A DNA stretch of 50,114 nt from Bradyrhizobium tropiciagri (GCF_001189845.1 NZ_LFLZ01000066.1:1-50114), one strand, 5' to 3'. Counted from the first letter of the stretch, positions 32,481-42,240 are shown. Numbers and translations are program-made. The notes: a model not told the origin generated them from the sequence alone.

Positions 32481-33878
32481 ATGACCTGCATCGACAAGAT
32501 CGACCCGGCCGTGTCGCGCGCGGCCGTCGCCCCCTCTCGCAAGCTGCTCACGGCCGAGCTCGCGGAAACGCTGAAGCTCGCGGTGCCGCTTGCGCTGACG
32601 CAGCTCGGGCAGATCGCGATGATGACGACCGATCTCGCCTTCATCGGCCGGCTCGGCAGCGAAAGCATCGCCGCCGCGGCGCTGGCGCATACCGTGTATT
32701 TCGTCAGCTTCACCATCGGCATGGGCATGATGTCCGCGGTGTCGCCGCTGGCCGCGCAGGCATTTGGTGCGCGCGACCCGCGGGTGATGCGGCGCGCGCT
32801 CCGCGTCGGGCTGTGGGCCGGCTTCTTCATGGTGCTGCCGCTGATGGCGCTGCCGTTCCAGGGCGAGCGCATCCTGCTTGCGCTCGGCCAGACCCAGGCG
32901 ACCGCGCATCTGGCGCAGCAATATCTGTTCGGGCTCGCCTGGGGCATCCTGCCGGCGCTGTGGTTCATCGCGATCCGCGGCTTCATGAGCGCGGTGAACC
33001 GGCCGGAGCCAGTGCTATGGATCACGCTCGCGGCGATCCCGGCCAATGCGCTGATGGTGTATCTGTTGCTCTACGGCAAATGGGGCATGCCCGAGCTCGG
33101 CATGTTCGGCGCCGGACTTGCGACCACGATCGTCAACCTCGGCACCTTCCTCGCGGGCGTGTGGTTTGCGGCGCGGCGGCGCCCGTTCCGCAAATACCAG
33201 GTGTTCAGCCGGGTCTGGCGCATCGACTGGCCTTTGATGGGCAAGCTCGTCGCCGTCGGCGCGCCGATCTCGATCGCTTTCCTGCTGGAATACGGCCTGT
33301 TCGGCGCGGCCGGCCTGTTGATGGGGCTGATCAGCACCACGGCGCTGGCGGCACATCAGATCGCGCTGCAGATCGCGGCGATCCTGTTCATGGTGCCGTT
33401 CGGCGTCAGCATGGCCGCCACCGTGCGGGTCGGCCAGGCGGTCGGCCGCCGTGACACCGACGCGGTCCGGCGCGCCGGCTTTGTCGCGGTCGCGCTCTCC
33501 GGCGTGTTCATGAGCATCATGACGCTCGCGGTGATCCTGGCGCGCTTCGAGATCGCGGCACTGTTCCTCGGCGAGGCCTCCGACGCGACGGCACAGCTCA
33601 CCGCGATGCTGCTGCTGATCGGCGCGACGTTCTTCATCGCCGACGGCGTGCAGACCACCACCGCCGGTGCGCTGCGCGGCATAAACGACACCCAGGTGCC
33701 GCTGCTGTTCGCCATCATCAGCTATTGGCTGGTCGGCTTCGCGTCGGCCTCCGCCCTCGCCTTCTGGGCCAAGCTCAATGCCCCCGGCGTCTGGATCGGA
33801 TTGTCGCTCGGCACCGCGGTTTATGCGACCCTCCTGATCTTGCGTTTCCGCCTGCTGGCACGCAGACTGGCGGGATGA
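32481..33878 (+). CDS. MATE family efflux transporter
   Basis: 465 residues with about twelve hydrophobic segments. N-terminal motifs LKLAVPLALTQLGQIAMMTTD and FIGRLGSESIAAAALA are typical of MATE exporters, as is the mid-protein LGQTQATAHLAQQYL. It uses a proton or sodium gradient to export drugs or cationic compounds. The start at 32481 is the first ATG that yields the family N-terminus; no strong Shine-Dalgarno is seen. Its TGA overlaps the ATG of the DUF2867 gene. Confidence 0.92.
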   Translation: MTCIDKIDPAVSRAAVAPSRKLLTAELAETLKLAVPLALTQLGQIAMMTTDLAFIGRLGSESIAAAALAHTVYFVSFTIGMGMMSAVSPLAAQAFGARDPRVMRRALRVGLWAGFFMVLPLMALPFQGERILLALGQTQATAHLAQQYLFGLAWGILPALWFIAIRGFMSAVNRPEPVLWITLAAIPANALMVYLLLYGKWGMPELGMFGAGLATTIVNLGTFLAGVWFAARRRPFRKYQVFSRVWRIDWPLMGKLVAVGAPISIAFLLEYGLFGAAGLLMGLISTTALAAHQIALQIAAILFMVPFGVSMAATVRVGQAVGRRDTDAVRRAGFVAVALSGVFMSIMTLAVILARFEIAALFLGEASDATAQLTAMLLLIGATFFIADGVQTTTAGALRGINDTQVPLLFAIISYWLVGFASASALAFWAKLNAPGVWIGLSLGTAVYATLLILRFRLLARRLAG

Positions 33879-34348
33879 GGGTCGACGAGGTCACGCCGAA
33901 CGTGGATTCCGACGCGCTGCTAACCGGCGCGCAATTCATCGACGCGTTCCGGATCGCGACCACGCAACCGGATCTCGATGCGCGGCACGCCACCGAGACG
34001 ATGTTGGGTCAGCAGCCGCGCTGGGCCAAATGGCTGATTGCTTTGCGAAACGTTCTGGTCACGCCGCTCGGCCTGAAGACCTCGGGCGCGGCCGACGGCG
34101 CGGGGCGCGACATGATCGGGCTGTTCCCCGTCATCAGCGAGACGCCCGAGCGGCTGGTCGCCGGCTTCAACGACAAGCATCTCGACTTCCGCCTGGTCGT
34201 CGATGTCGCCAGCACCGGCGCCGCGCGCAACATCACCGCCACCACGCTGGTGCTGACCCACAACTGGCTCGGCCGCACCTATCTCGCGGTGATCATGCCG
34301 TTCCACCGCCTGATCGTGCCGGCGATGCTGCGCAAGGCCGGGGGCTAG
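33875..34348 (+). CDS. DUF2867 family protein
   Basis: 157 residues. The block RWAKWLIALRNVLVTPLGLKTSG and the segments FNDKHLDFRLVVDV and TTLVLTHNWLGRTYL fit DUF2867, a family of unknown function. The ATG overlaps the MATE stop (ATGA), and the next gene starts three bases after its stop, so it is the middle gene of a three-gene operon. Confidence 0.8.
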   Translation: MRVDEVTPNVDSDALLTGAQFIDAFRIATTQPDLDARHATETMLGQQPRWAKWLIALRNVLVTPLGLKTSGAADGAGRDMIGLFPVISETPERLVAGFNDKHLDFRLVVDVASTGAARNITATTLVLTHNWLGRTYLAVIMPFHRLIVPAMLRKAGG

Positions 34349-34351
34349 CGC

Positions 34352-35008
34352 ATGACCCTGCCGGTCGACCTGTTCTTCTCGTTCCGCAGTCCCTACAGCT
34401 ACCTCGCGCTGCCGAAGACGTTGAAGATGGTCGACGACTACGATGTCGCAGTGAATTTGCGGCCGGTCTATCCGCTCGCGGTGCGGGTGCCCGGCTTCTT
34501 CAAGAAGACCAACCCGCAATTCGCCCGCTATGTCGTGCTCGACTCCAGCCGCGTCGCCAAGCATGAGAACATCCCGTTCCGCTTTCCGCGTCCGGACCCG
34601 ATCGTGCAGGACATGACGACGCTCGACGTCGCCGAACACCAGCCCTACATCCACCGCCTGACCCGGCTCGGCGCCGCCGCCCAGCTCGAGGGACGGTCGC
34701 TTGCCTTCACCTCCGCCATCAGCCGCGTGCTGTGGGACGGCTCGGTGCAGGGCTGGAACGAAGGCGATCATCTGGCGCGAGCGGCCGATGCCGCCGGCTT
34801 CGATCTTCCCGCGATGGACGCGGCCATCGCCGCCGATCCCGATCGCTACGAGCAGGTCATCAAAGGCAACGAGGAAGCGCACGCCGCATCCGGCCATTGG
34901 GGCGTGCCGACCTTCGTATTCGCCGGCGAGCCCTTCTTCGGTCAGGACCGTATCGACCTCCTGATCTGGCGCATGGAAAGCAAGGGCCTGGCGCGCCGCA
35001 AGGCCTAG
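34352..35008 (+). CDS. 2-hydroxychromene-2-carboxylate isomerase / DsbA-family (GST kappa-like) protein
   Basis: 218 residues. A thioredoxin-fold DsbA-like domain without CxxC: the catalytic position reads FFSFRSPYSYLA, where Ser replaces Cys as in HCCA isomerases and kappa GSTs. The C-terminal cis-proline region is GHWGVPTFVFAGEPFFGQDR. It is a glutathione-dependent isomerase by family knowledge (naphthalene pathway prototype NahD). The real substrate here is unknown: no aromatic-degradation genes are adjacent. Confidence 0.9.
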   Translation: MTLPVDLFFSFRSPYSYLALPKTLKMVDDYDVAVNLRPVYPLAVRVPGFFKKTNPQFARYVVLDSSRVAKHENIPFRFPRPDPIVQDMTTLDVAEHQPYIHRLTRLGAAAQLEGRSLAFTSAISRVLWDGSVQGWNEGDHLARAADAAGFDLPAMDAAIAADPDRYEQVIKGNEEAHAASGHWGVPTFVFAGEPFFGQDRIDLLIWRMESKGLARRKA

Positions 35009-35015
35009 CCGGAGA

Positions 35016-36154
35016 TCATGCCGCGCTCTTCTCCGGCGCATCGGCGACGACCTTCTCCGCAGCATCCTCGTCGTGCACCAATTGCCATGGCATCGCTTGA
35101 GGTCATCGAGGTTCTGCCGCATCTGGTCGAGCGAGAAGCCGAGCGCATAGAAGCGTTCGGCGGCGTCGACCGGCAGGCCGCGGATCAGGCCATCCCTTCG
35201 AACTGCGGCGACCTCCTCGCTGTAGGCATGCAGCGCGGCATCGACCGGCGCCATGTCGGCCGGGCCGCTGCCGGCGCGCAAGGCGGTCGCAACCGACACC
35301 ATGTACGTCACGATCGCCTTGCTGACCTCGGCCAGCGGCCGCGCCAGCCGGGCCTGGATATCGGCGGGCAGCGGCACGACGCAGGCCCGTCCGATCATCA
35401 CGACGTCATGGCGCAGCCGCTGGATGGTCCGCAGCAGCGGGCCAGTGTCCGGCCCCGACGACAGATGCATGGAGCGCTCGCGCTCGGCCTCCATGCCCGT
35501 GGCGTGCAGATTGGTCACGGCGGTGCCGATGCCGTCCTGGATCCGGTGCAGCGCGTCGTTGTCGAGGCCGCGCGTCAATCCGGCGAGCAATTCGGCGAAC
35601 GCCGCCGACAGCAGTTCCAGCAGCTTCGATGCGTTGACCCTGATCTGGCTGACCGCGCGCGACGGCAGCACCAGGAACGAGATCACGAGGCCGGTGAGCG
35701 CGCCGACCGTGACTTCGAGGACGCGGTCGATCGCGGAATCCAGCGGGTTGGAATGATGCATGGTCGGCAGCAGCAGCACGATCACCGCTGTCACCGTTGC
35801 CGAGTTCAGGCTGGGATTGAGCGCGGCGATGAAGGCCAGCGGGACGATCGCCAAGACCAGCAGTGCCAGCAGGCTGCCCTCGCCGGAATGCGGGATCAGG
35901 ACCGCGATCGCGCCGCCATAGATCGCGCCGCCGATGGTGCCGAGCATGTAGTCGCGGGTCGCCTTCAGCGAGCGGCCGACGCTCATCTGGGTCACGATCA
36001 GCGAGGTCAGCACCGCCCAGAGCGGCAGCATCAGGTGCATCGCCACCGCGATGGTGTAGGCCGCGACGCCCGCGGACGCGATCCGGACCGCCAGCGCCAG
36101 CTGCGTCTTGCGGGTCCAAAGCTGGTCGAACATGCGTTTTGCGAAGGTCCTCAT
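35016..36154 (-). pseudogene. FUSC-family (aromatic acid exporter-like) membrane protein, frameshifted near the C-terminus
   Basis: The frame from ATG 36154 (MRTFAKRMFDQLW) encodes six or so membrane segments (IASAGVAAYTIAVAMHLMLP, AVLIPHSGEGSLLALLVLAI and others) and a cytosolic helical region. After DLKRCHG (about 35085) the frame runs on antisense through two neighbouring genes for over 1.1 kb, which is not credible. Adding one base at 35084-35087 gives a tail QLVHDEDAAEKVV and a TGA at 35016, 7 bases from the convergent isomerase gene. The intact protein would be 379 residues. FUSC proteins are predicted efflux transporters. Confidence 0.8.
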
Positions 36155-36286
36155 GCACCCTGATCCGCAATCAATGGAAAGGCCTATGTTAAAGGACGTC
36201 GAGCATGGCTGCTGCCCACGGCGGCAAGGCGGCTTGAAAGGCAAAACCCGCCCGCCTACCCTGCGCCGCAAGATTGAGGAAACACG

Positions 36287-37657
36287 ATGGCCCACGAAAC
36301 CGCAACGCTCGCCGCCTATGTCGCCGACCTGAAATTTTCCGATATCCCGCCGCAGGTGCTGGAGCGCGCCAAGGTTTTGACGCTGGATTTCCTGGGCAGC
36401 ACCATCCGCGCCCGCCGCGATGCGGAATCGACGCCGTCGCTGATGAAGATGCTGGAGGCGCTGGCGCTGGACGGCAAAGGCGAGGCCACCGTGTTCGGCG
36501 ACACCAAGACCTGGACGCCGGCGGTGGCGGCTCTGCTCAACGGCGCGCTCGGCCATTCGCTCGATTTCGACGACACCCATGCCGATTCCTCGCTGCATCC
36601 GAGCGCACCCGTGGTGCCCGCCGCGTTCGCGGTCGGCGAGATGGTCGGCGCCTCCGGCCGCGACGTGCTGACCGCGATCGTCGCCGGTTATGAAGTGTGT
36701 TGCCGGCTCGGCAACGCGCTCGACCCGACCTCGCATTATGCCCGCGGCTTCCACCCGACCGCGACCGCCGGCACCTATGGCGCCGCTGCGGCGGCGGCCA
36801 AGCTATTCGGCCTGTCGAAGGAGCAGATCGTCTCCGCGTTCGGCGTCTCAGGCAGCCAGGCCGCAGGCTCGCTGCAATTCCTGGTCAACGGCGCCTGGAA
36901 CAAGCGCTACCAGGTCGGCGCCGCCGCGATGAACGGCGTGATCGCCGCGACCCTTGCGCGCAACGACTTCATCGGTTCGAGCGACTCGATCGAGGGCAAG
37001 CATGGCCTTTTGGTCGGCTACACCGATGACGCGCATCCGGACAAGGCGGTGGCTGGCCTCGGCAGCACCTATGAGACGTTGAAGATCGGCGTGAAGCCGT
37101 ATCCGAGCTGCCGCTACACCCATGCCGCGATTGACGCGCTGATCGCGATGCGGCGCGAGCACAATCTGACCCCGGACCAGATCAGGAAGGTCGAGATCGG
37201 CCTGCACCGCAACGGCATCACGCTGACCGGAGATGCCGCCACCAAGCGCCACCCGACCTCGGTGGTCGGCGGCCAGTTCTCGATGTTCTTCACCGGCGCG
37301 ATCGCGCTCGACCAGGGCCATTTCGGCTGGGACGATTACGACCGGCTAGGCGATGCGGCAATCGACGCGCTCGCCGACAAGTTCGACGTGGTGCAGGACG
37401 ACCGGCTCGAAGTCGGCCGCACCCATCCGTTCGGCGCCCGCGTCTCGATCACGACAGACGATGGCGTGCATGAACGGCTCTACGCCGATCCCTCCGGCGA
37501 GCCGACCTCGTTCCCCGACGCAAAGGCGATGCAGCAGAAGTTTTTGACCTTGGCCCGCCCGGTGCTCGACAAGCGCGCCGACCAGCTCGCCGACGCGATC
37601 CTGACGCTGGAGCGCTTCGACCGGGTGGCGCAGGCGACGCAGCTGGGGCGGCAGTAA
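36287..37657 (+). CDS. MmgE/PrpD family protein (2-methylcitrate dehydratase-like)
   Basis: 456 residues. The N-terminal helical domain includes VLTLDFLGSTIRARRD; the conserved region LNGALGHSLDFDDTHADSSLHPS and the segment GVKPYPSCRYTHAAIDAL are family hallmarks. Members dehydrate 2-methylcitrate or isomerise/decarboxylate related acids (cis-aconitate decarboxylase is a relative). There are no other methylcitrate-cycle genes here, so the substrate is open. It is divergent from the FUSC gene. Confidence 0.93.
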   Translation: MAHETATLAAYVADLKFSDIPPQVLERAKVLTLDFLGSTIRARRDAESTPSLMKMLEALALDGKGEATVFGDTKTWTPAVAALLNGALGHSLDFDDTHADSSLHPSAPVVPAAFAVGEMVGASGRDVLTAIVAGYEVCCRLGNALDPTSHYARGFHPTATAGTYGAAAAAAKLFGLSKEQIVSAFGVSGSQAAGSLQFLVNGAWNKRYQVGAAAMNGVIAATLARNDFIGSSDSIEGKHGLLVGYTDDAHPDKAVAGLGSTYETLKIGVKPYPSCRYTHAAIDALIAMRREHNLTPDQIRKVEIGLHRNGITLTGDAATKRHPTSVVGGQFSMFFTGAIALDQGHFGWDDYDRLGDAAIDALADKFDVVQDDRLEVGRTHPFGARVSITTDDGVHERLYADPSGEPTSFPDAKAMQQKFLTLARPVLDKRADQLADAILTLERFDRVAQATQLGRQ

Positions 37658-37692
37658 GACGTTCGCGGCGAAGGCGCGCGATATCCACCGCT

Positions 37693-37813
37693 GTCGTCCT
37701 GGCGAAAGCCAGGACCCATAACCACCGAACCCGATGATGAGGGATCGTGGCCCCAGCGCCGCGCAACAATCCTCATCTGGGGTAATGGGTCCTGGCCTTC
37801 GCCAGGACGACGA
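37693..37813. repeat. Dispersed inverted repeat family D, copy 1
   Basis: Arms GTCGTCCTGGCGAAAGCCAG...GACCCATAACC and GGGTCCTGGCC...GCCAGGACGAC enclose a loop. A diverged copy lies at 42029-42181. Confidence 0.85.
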
Positions 37814-37859
37814 CGGGGATGGTTCTCGATTCAATATCTCAAAGACGCGGTGTCGATTT

Positions 37860-38031
37860 CACCCTCCCCTGGAGAGGGAGGGTCGACTCACATTGAGTGT
37901 AGCGAAATGTGAGTCGGGGTGGGGTGACGGTCTTTCCGCGAAGATCACTGCCCGTGTTGAGAGATCACCCCACCCCGCTTCGCATTTCGTTACGCTTCAT
38001 GCGAACCTACCCTTCCCTCCAGGGGAGGGTA
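37860..38031. repeat. Dispersed inverted repeat family E, copy 1
   Basis: Arms ACCCTCCCCTGGAGAGGGAG and CTCCAGGGGAGGGT, with inner complementary pieces around gagtcggggtggggtga and tcaccccaccccg. Together with the family D copy it fills the 37658-38044 gap, where no gene is seen. Confidence 0.85.
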
Positions 38032-38044
38032 GGATCAAGGCCCC

Positions 38045-38335
38045 CTACTCCGGCCCATCAATGATCACAAAATCCCCGTCCGAATATTTCTGCCGGATCG
38101 CCTTCGCGGCCTGATAGTCCGCACAGGTGTAGCATTCCATCGCGGTGGCGCGATCCTTGAATTCGATGACGAAGTTGCGCTGACGCGTTGCGCCTTCCAT
38201 CACCTCGTACGGGCCATTGCGCACGATGAAGTTGGCGCCGTATTTCTCGAACACCGGCATCGCAGCGGCGAGGTATTCGGGGTAACGGGCTTCATCGTGC
38301 ACCGTGACGTGCACGATCCAGTAGGCTTTCGGCAT
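38045..38335 (-). CDS. DUF1330 family protein
   Basis: 96 residues: AYWIVHVTVHDEARYPEYLA, then FVIEFKDRATAMECY and a C-terminal YSDGDFVIIDGPE. This is a dimeric ferredoxin-like alpha/beta fold of unknown function, full length for the family. Confidence 0.9.
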   Translation of the reverse strand: MPKAYWIVHVTVHDEARYPEYLAAAMPVFEKYGANFIVRNGPYEVMEGATRQRNFVIEFKDRATAMECYTCADYQAAKAIRQKYSDGDFVIIDGPE

Positions 38336-38463
38336 GATGGTCTCCGCCTGACGCGCGTTTCAGGAAACTATGGCGCACCTCCTGCGAGATGCGCCACCGC
38401 ATCAGAAAATTCCTCACGCCGAGATTCAATTCACGATCGCGCGGGTGGTGTGTGACGTGCCGG

Positions 38464-39891
38464 TCAATTGCCGCCCGCGAGCCGCGCGCCTGTCGCGGTC
38501 GCCGCGACGACATCGCTAACGAGGTCAAACACACCGTCCGCCTTGGGCGGCGCGTTCGGCGAACGGCCGAGCCGCACGATGACCAGGCGCTGTGACGGCA
38601 CGACAATCACATACTGCCCGATCGTGCCCTTGGCGAAGAACGCGTCGCGCGGCCAGCCGTGCTCGACGCGATACTTGGCGCCAAAACTGTCGCCGAGATT
38701 GGTCCAGAAGCCCGCGCCGATGCCGACCCAGGCGTTCGGCGTCGGCGACGCCGAGTACTTCACCCAGCCCGCAGGCAGGATGCGCCGGCCGCCGACGACG
38801 CCGTCGTCGAGATAGAGCTGGCCGAACCGCGCCCAATCGCGTGCGCTCGCCATCATCGCGCCTGATCCTTCCGGCGTATCCACCGCATCGAACTGCATGA
38901 CGACGTTGCGCATGCCGAGCGGATCGAACAACTCAGCCCGCGCGAAGCGCAGCACGTCAGCGGCATGGCCGCCGGCCGCGTCGCGGATCAGGTGCGAGAG
39001 GATGATGAAATTGCCGTCGTGATAATTCCACGCCTGGCCCGGTGCCGTTTCGAGCGGAATGCTCTCGGCATAGCCAGCCATATCCGATTCCATGTACTTC
39101 ATCCGGTTGACCGGTTCGAGCGCTGAGGCGAGCGAAGCCTGCAGCGAACTGCCGAGCGCAAGGCCCGCGGTGTGACGCAACAGCTGATCGACCGTGATCG
39201 CGTGCCTGGGATCCCTTGGGTCCTGCCAGGCCGCGATCGGCACCGGTTTATCAATCGCAAGCTTGCCGTCACGCACCAGGACTCCGATCAGCGCCGAGAT
39301 CACCGATTTGGTCGCGGAGAAGCCGAGCAGCGGCGTGTCGGTACCGATGCCGTCGGCGTAGCGCTCGGCGACGATGCGGCCATCCTTCATCACGACAACC
39401 GCACGGGTCCGGCGGAACGGTGGCTCGGCCGGTTCGGCAAAGGCCCGATCGAGCGCGGATGCGAGCTGCGGGCTCTGCGGCGCGACAGGCGCGGGGCCGG
39501 CGACCTCGGGCAACAAGGCAGCCTGCGGCCGTGCAGGCGGCAGTGCGATGTCCGCCAGCGCCTCACCATGTTCGAGGGTGCAGCCGACGCCTTCACGATA
39601 GACCGCATGGCTGCGGCCGAGCCCGAGCAGCGTCACGGTGACGTCCCTGCGGTCGAGGTCGACCTCGGTGTCCATCGCCCAGGTGATCAGGCCGGTGCCG
39701 GGCATCGCATCCGTGGTCTCGGTGAAGTTCCGCTTCGGGTCGAGCCTGCTGACGAAGGTTTCGGAGCAGATGATGTTGGCGACAAATCCGGTCGCGACCT
39801 TCGGCACGTCGCGGGCGCGGGCGGCGGACCAGCCCAGCGCGCCGAGGGCGGTGGTGGCAGCGAGAATGAGAATGAGCTTTCGACGGGTCAC
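38464..39891 (-). CDS. Secreted serine hydrolase (class C beta-lactamase / NylB-like)
   Basis: 475 residues. An N-terminal signal (MTRRKLILILAATTALGALG) and an extra domain of ~120 residues with cysteines (ICSETF, GVGCTLEHGE) precede the penicillin-binding-type fold. The SxxK motif SATK is at 192-195, and the tyrosine motif region is WNYHDGNFI. Homologues include 6-aminohexanoate-dimer hydrolase, D-aminopeptidases and esterases; true beta-lactamase activity should not be assumed. Periplasmic by the signal. Confidence 0.9.
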   Translation of the reverse strand: MTRRKLILILAATTALGALGWSAARARDVPKVATGFVANIICSETFVSRLDPKRNFTETTDAMPGTGLITWAMDTEVDLDRRDVTVTLLGLGRSHAVYREGVGCTLEHGEALADIALPPARPQAALLPEVAGPAPVAPQSPQLASALDRAFAEPAEPPFRRTRAVVVMKDGRIVAERYADGIGTDTPLLGFSATKSVISALIGVLVRDGKLAIDKPVPIAAWQDPRDPRHAITVDQLLRHTAGLALGSSLQASLASALEPVNRMKYMESDMAGYAESIPLETAPGQAWNYHDGNFIILSHLIRDAAGGHAADVLRFARAELFDPLGMRNVVMQFDAVDTPEGSGAMMASARDWARFGQLYLDDGVVGGRRILPAGWVKYSASPTPNAWVGIGAGFWTNLGDSFGAKYRVEHGWPRDAFFAKGTIGQYVIVVPSQRLVIVRLGRSPNAPPKADGVFDLVSDVVAATATGARLAGGN

Positions 39892-40063
39892 GGGTTTCCT
39901 CCGGCATGGCGTAATGGGCGCATGGCAGGAGGAAGCAGGAACGGACGCGGAAGGGCTCGCCGGATTTGGAAATCGGGCTAGCTGGGGATTGGAGGCGGCT
40001 GGCCGATTCTGGAATTATTCAGTGATTACAACGCCCATCGTGAGGGACGTGCGCTTGTCAGGC

Positions 40064-40248
40064 TCCCTCCCCCCTTGCGGGTCCCTTGCGGGGGAGGGTT
40101 GGGGAGAGGGGTGAGCCCCGGGCGAGACGGTCGATGCAAACGCTGTCGTCACAACTCGCAGCACAACACCGAAACTCAAATTGAGAGACCACCCGTGTGG
40201 TACCCCTCTCCCTAACCCTCCCCCGCAAGGGGGAGGGAACCCAGCCGC
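40064..40248. repeat. Dispersed inverted repeat family E, copy 2
   Basis: Outer arms GGCTCCCTCCCCCCTTGCGG and CCGCAAGGGGGAGGGAACC, with inner GAGGGTTGGGGAGAGGGGTG against cccctctccctaaccctcc. Most of the 39892-40275 gap is this element; no gene is seen there. Confidence 0.87.
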
Positions 40249-40275
40249 CGGTGCGTCCCTCACATCAGCGGTCCC

Positions 40276-41337
40276 CTACGCCGCCTTCGCCTTCAGTTTC
40301 CGATACTCCGTCGGGGTCACGCCGGTGGTCGCCTTGAAGGCGCGATTGAAGGGGCCGAGGGACTGGAAGCCGGCATCCATGGCGATGGTAATGACCGGCA
40401 CTTCGGCCTGGGTGGGATCGGCCAGCGCGGCCTTGGCCTCCTCGATCCGATGGTTGTTGAGGAAGACGTTGAAATTGCGATAGCCGAGCCGCTGATTGAT
40501 CAGCCGCCGCAGCCGGTATTCGGGAATCTTCAGCCGGGTCGCCAGCGTGCCGATGGTGACGTTGTCCTGGCGGTAGATCCGCTCATCCGCCATCAGCCGC
40601 ATCAGGGCATTGACCAGCTTCTGGTCGGCGGCCTCCTCCATCGCGGCCGGCTGCGAATTGGCGATGACGGGCTCGACCGGCGCGGCGAACAGATCGGCGC
40701 CATCGACCCGCATCATCGCCCAGGTGATACCAGCGACGATGGCGGCAAGCACGCCTGCGTTGAGCAGATTGGCCCATTCCACGGTCACGCGGCTGCCGGC
40801 ATAGGCGATCTGCAGCAGGGCGTTCATTCCGCCGTACAGCGCCGAGGCCACGACGATGAAGACACGAACACGGCGGCGGCGCTCGACCAGATCCGCCGAC
40901 CACGATCTGATGGTCTGCGTCACGGCAAGCGCGATGAAGACGAGCGTCAGCAAATTGACCGTGGTAATCGCCGCTTGCGCGTGGCCGCTAGGCGCGATCC
41001 ACATGCAATTGACGAAGCTGAACGTCACCACCGCGGCCCAGATCAGGCCGTGCCACCAGCGCAGGGCGAAGGCGTCATCGAACAGCGCGCGGGTGAACAG
41101 CCAGAACACCACGATGTCGCCGGTCGAAAGCGCGATCAGCGGCGCATGCCAGACCGAGATCGGCGGCCCGGCGCCAATCGACGCAGTCACCGCATGCGCG
41201 GCCGCGCCGAGCGCGAAGGCGATCACGAGCCGCCCCGCCAGCACGTCGCGGAAATCCGCGAACATCGAGGCCGCAAGCACCAGCAGCAGCGTCACGGCGG
41301 CGGCGCGCAGGCAGAGTTCGGTTGCGGCCAAGGTCAT
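40276..41337 (-). CDS. AraC-family regulator with N-terminal membrane domain
   Basis: 353 residues. Residues 1-230 contain about seven hydrophobic segments (for example AAAVTLLLVLAASMFADF, TTVNLLTLVFIALAVTQTI, LNAGVLAAIVAGITWAMM). Residues 245-350 are an AraC DNA-binding domain: TIGTLATRLKIPEYRLRRLI, then VITIAMDAGFQSLGPFNRAF and TGVTPTEYRK. A membrane-bound one-component sensor is implied. It lies next to a GNAT gene; its target is not evident. Confidence 0.9.
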   Translation of the reverse strand: MTLAATELCLRAAAVTLLLVLAASMFADFRDVLAGRLVIAFALGAAAHAVTASIGAGPPISVWHAPLIALSTGDIVVFWLFTRALFDDAFALRWWHGLIWAAVVTFSFVNCMWIAPSGHAQAAITTVNLLTLVFIALAVTQTIRSWSADLVERRRRVRVFIVVASALYGGMNALLQIAYAGSRVTVEWANLLNAGVLAAIVAGITWAMMRVDGADLFAAPVEPVIANSQPAAMEEAADQKLVNALMRLMADERIYRQDNVTIGTLATRLKIPEYRLRRLINQRLGYRNFNVFLNNHRIEEAKAALADPTQAEVPVITIAMDAGFQSLGPFNRAFKATTGVTPTEYRKLKAKAA

Positions 41338-41390
41338 CGGTCGAAAGGATCTCCGGGTCAGGCGAACAATCGTCGCTCAAGCGGGGCTTT

Positions 41391-41966
41391 TCAAGCCGGA
41401 TCGCGGCGCCAGCGCTCGCGCGTCGTGACCCAGATATCGACGATCTCGCCCTCGAGCTTGCCGGGCCCCTCGTTCACGGCGCCAAGCCGCCGCGCCACCG
41501 CCTGCGAGGCGACATTGGCCGGATCGATGCAATGGATGACGCGGTCGACGGTGAAATTGTCGAACACCCAATCAATCGCGGCGCGCGCGGCCTCCACCGC
41601 ATAGCCCTTGCCGCGATAATCTTTGGCGATGCCCCAGCCAACCTCGAAGCCCGGCCATTCCGGCGGATAATATGGCCCGACGCGGCCGATGTAACGGGTG
41701 GAGGATTTCTCCTCGACCGCGAACATGCCGAAGCCATGCAGCGCCCAATGGCCCGAGATGACGGCGGCATTGCGCCAGCCCTTCAGCTCCGACGTGACCG
41801 GCTGATGATCCGGCGTGATGAAACGCGCCGTCTCGGGATCGGACAGCATCCGCGTGTTGTCGGCGATATCCGATGCGCGCCACGGTCGCAGGATGAGCCG
41901 CGCGGTCTCGATCACGGGACCGTCGACCTGCAACAGCCTTGCGCCAGGCCTGGTCAGAGAAACCAT
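41391..41966 (-). CDS. GNAT-family N-acetyltransferase
   Basis: 191 residues of the RimJ/RimL type: ETARLILRPWRASDI near the start, the acetyl-CoA loop DYRGKGYAVEAARAAIDWVF, and HCIDPANVASQAVARRLG after it. The start MVSLTRPGARLL at 41966 follows GGAGG; the longer open frame upstream passes through a dispersed repeat and is rejected. The acceptor substrate is unknown. Confidence 0.92.
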   Translation of the reverse strand: MVSLTRPGARLLQVDGPVIETARLILRPWRASDIADNTRMLSDPETARFITPDHQPVTSELKGWRNAAVISGHWALHGFGMFAVEEKSSTRYIGRVGPYYPPEWPGFEVGWGIAKDYRGKGYAVEAARAAIDWVFDNFTVDRVIHCIDPANVASQAVARRLGAVNEGPGKLEGEIVDIWVTTRERWRRDPA

Positions 41967-42028
41967 CAACGCCTCCGGTTTCCAAGATTGCCCTGTTATC
42001 ACGTGCGCGCACGCGCCAGAAGTATCTC

Positions 42029-42181
42029 CGTCGTCCCTGCCTAGCGCGCAATTACGCACGGGAGCAGGGACCCATAACCACAGGGCTTTGTTGTTAGACG
42101 AAGCCGTGGCCACAGCCTGCTCCATCACCACGCCCTGCGGTTATGGGTCCCGGCTCGCGCTTCGCTTGGCCGGGACGACGG
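42029..42181. repeat. Dispersed inverted repeat family D, diverged copy 2
   Basis: Arms CCGTCGTCCCTGC...GGGACCCATAACC and GGTTATGGGTCCC...GGCCGGGACGACGG. It lies between divergent GNAT and pirin genes. Confidence 0.82.
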
Positions 42182-42240
42182 ATAGAGAGTATGATCACCG
42201 CAAAAGAGTATGATCCGGCAAAAATTGTAAGGAGTCCGAC

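Noticed and set aside
33920..36754. A 944-codon minus-strand open frame
   Set aside because: Only its middle encodes a FUSC protein. Both ends are read-through: one into the MmgE/PrpD gene antisense, the other across the isomerase and DUF2867 genes after a one-base shift.
37693..38031. A possible CRISPR array or insertion sequence in the repeat-rich gap
   Set aside because: The repeats are two different large inverted repeats, not regular direct repeats with spacers, and no transposase frame is present.
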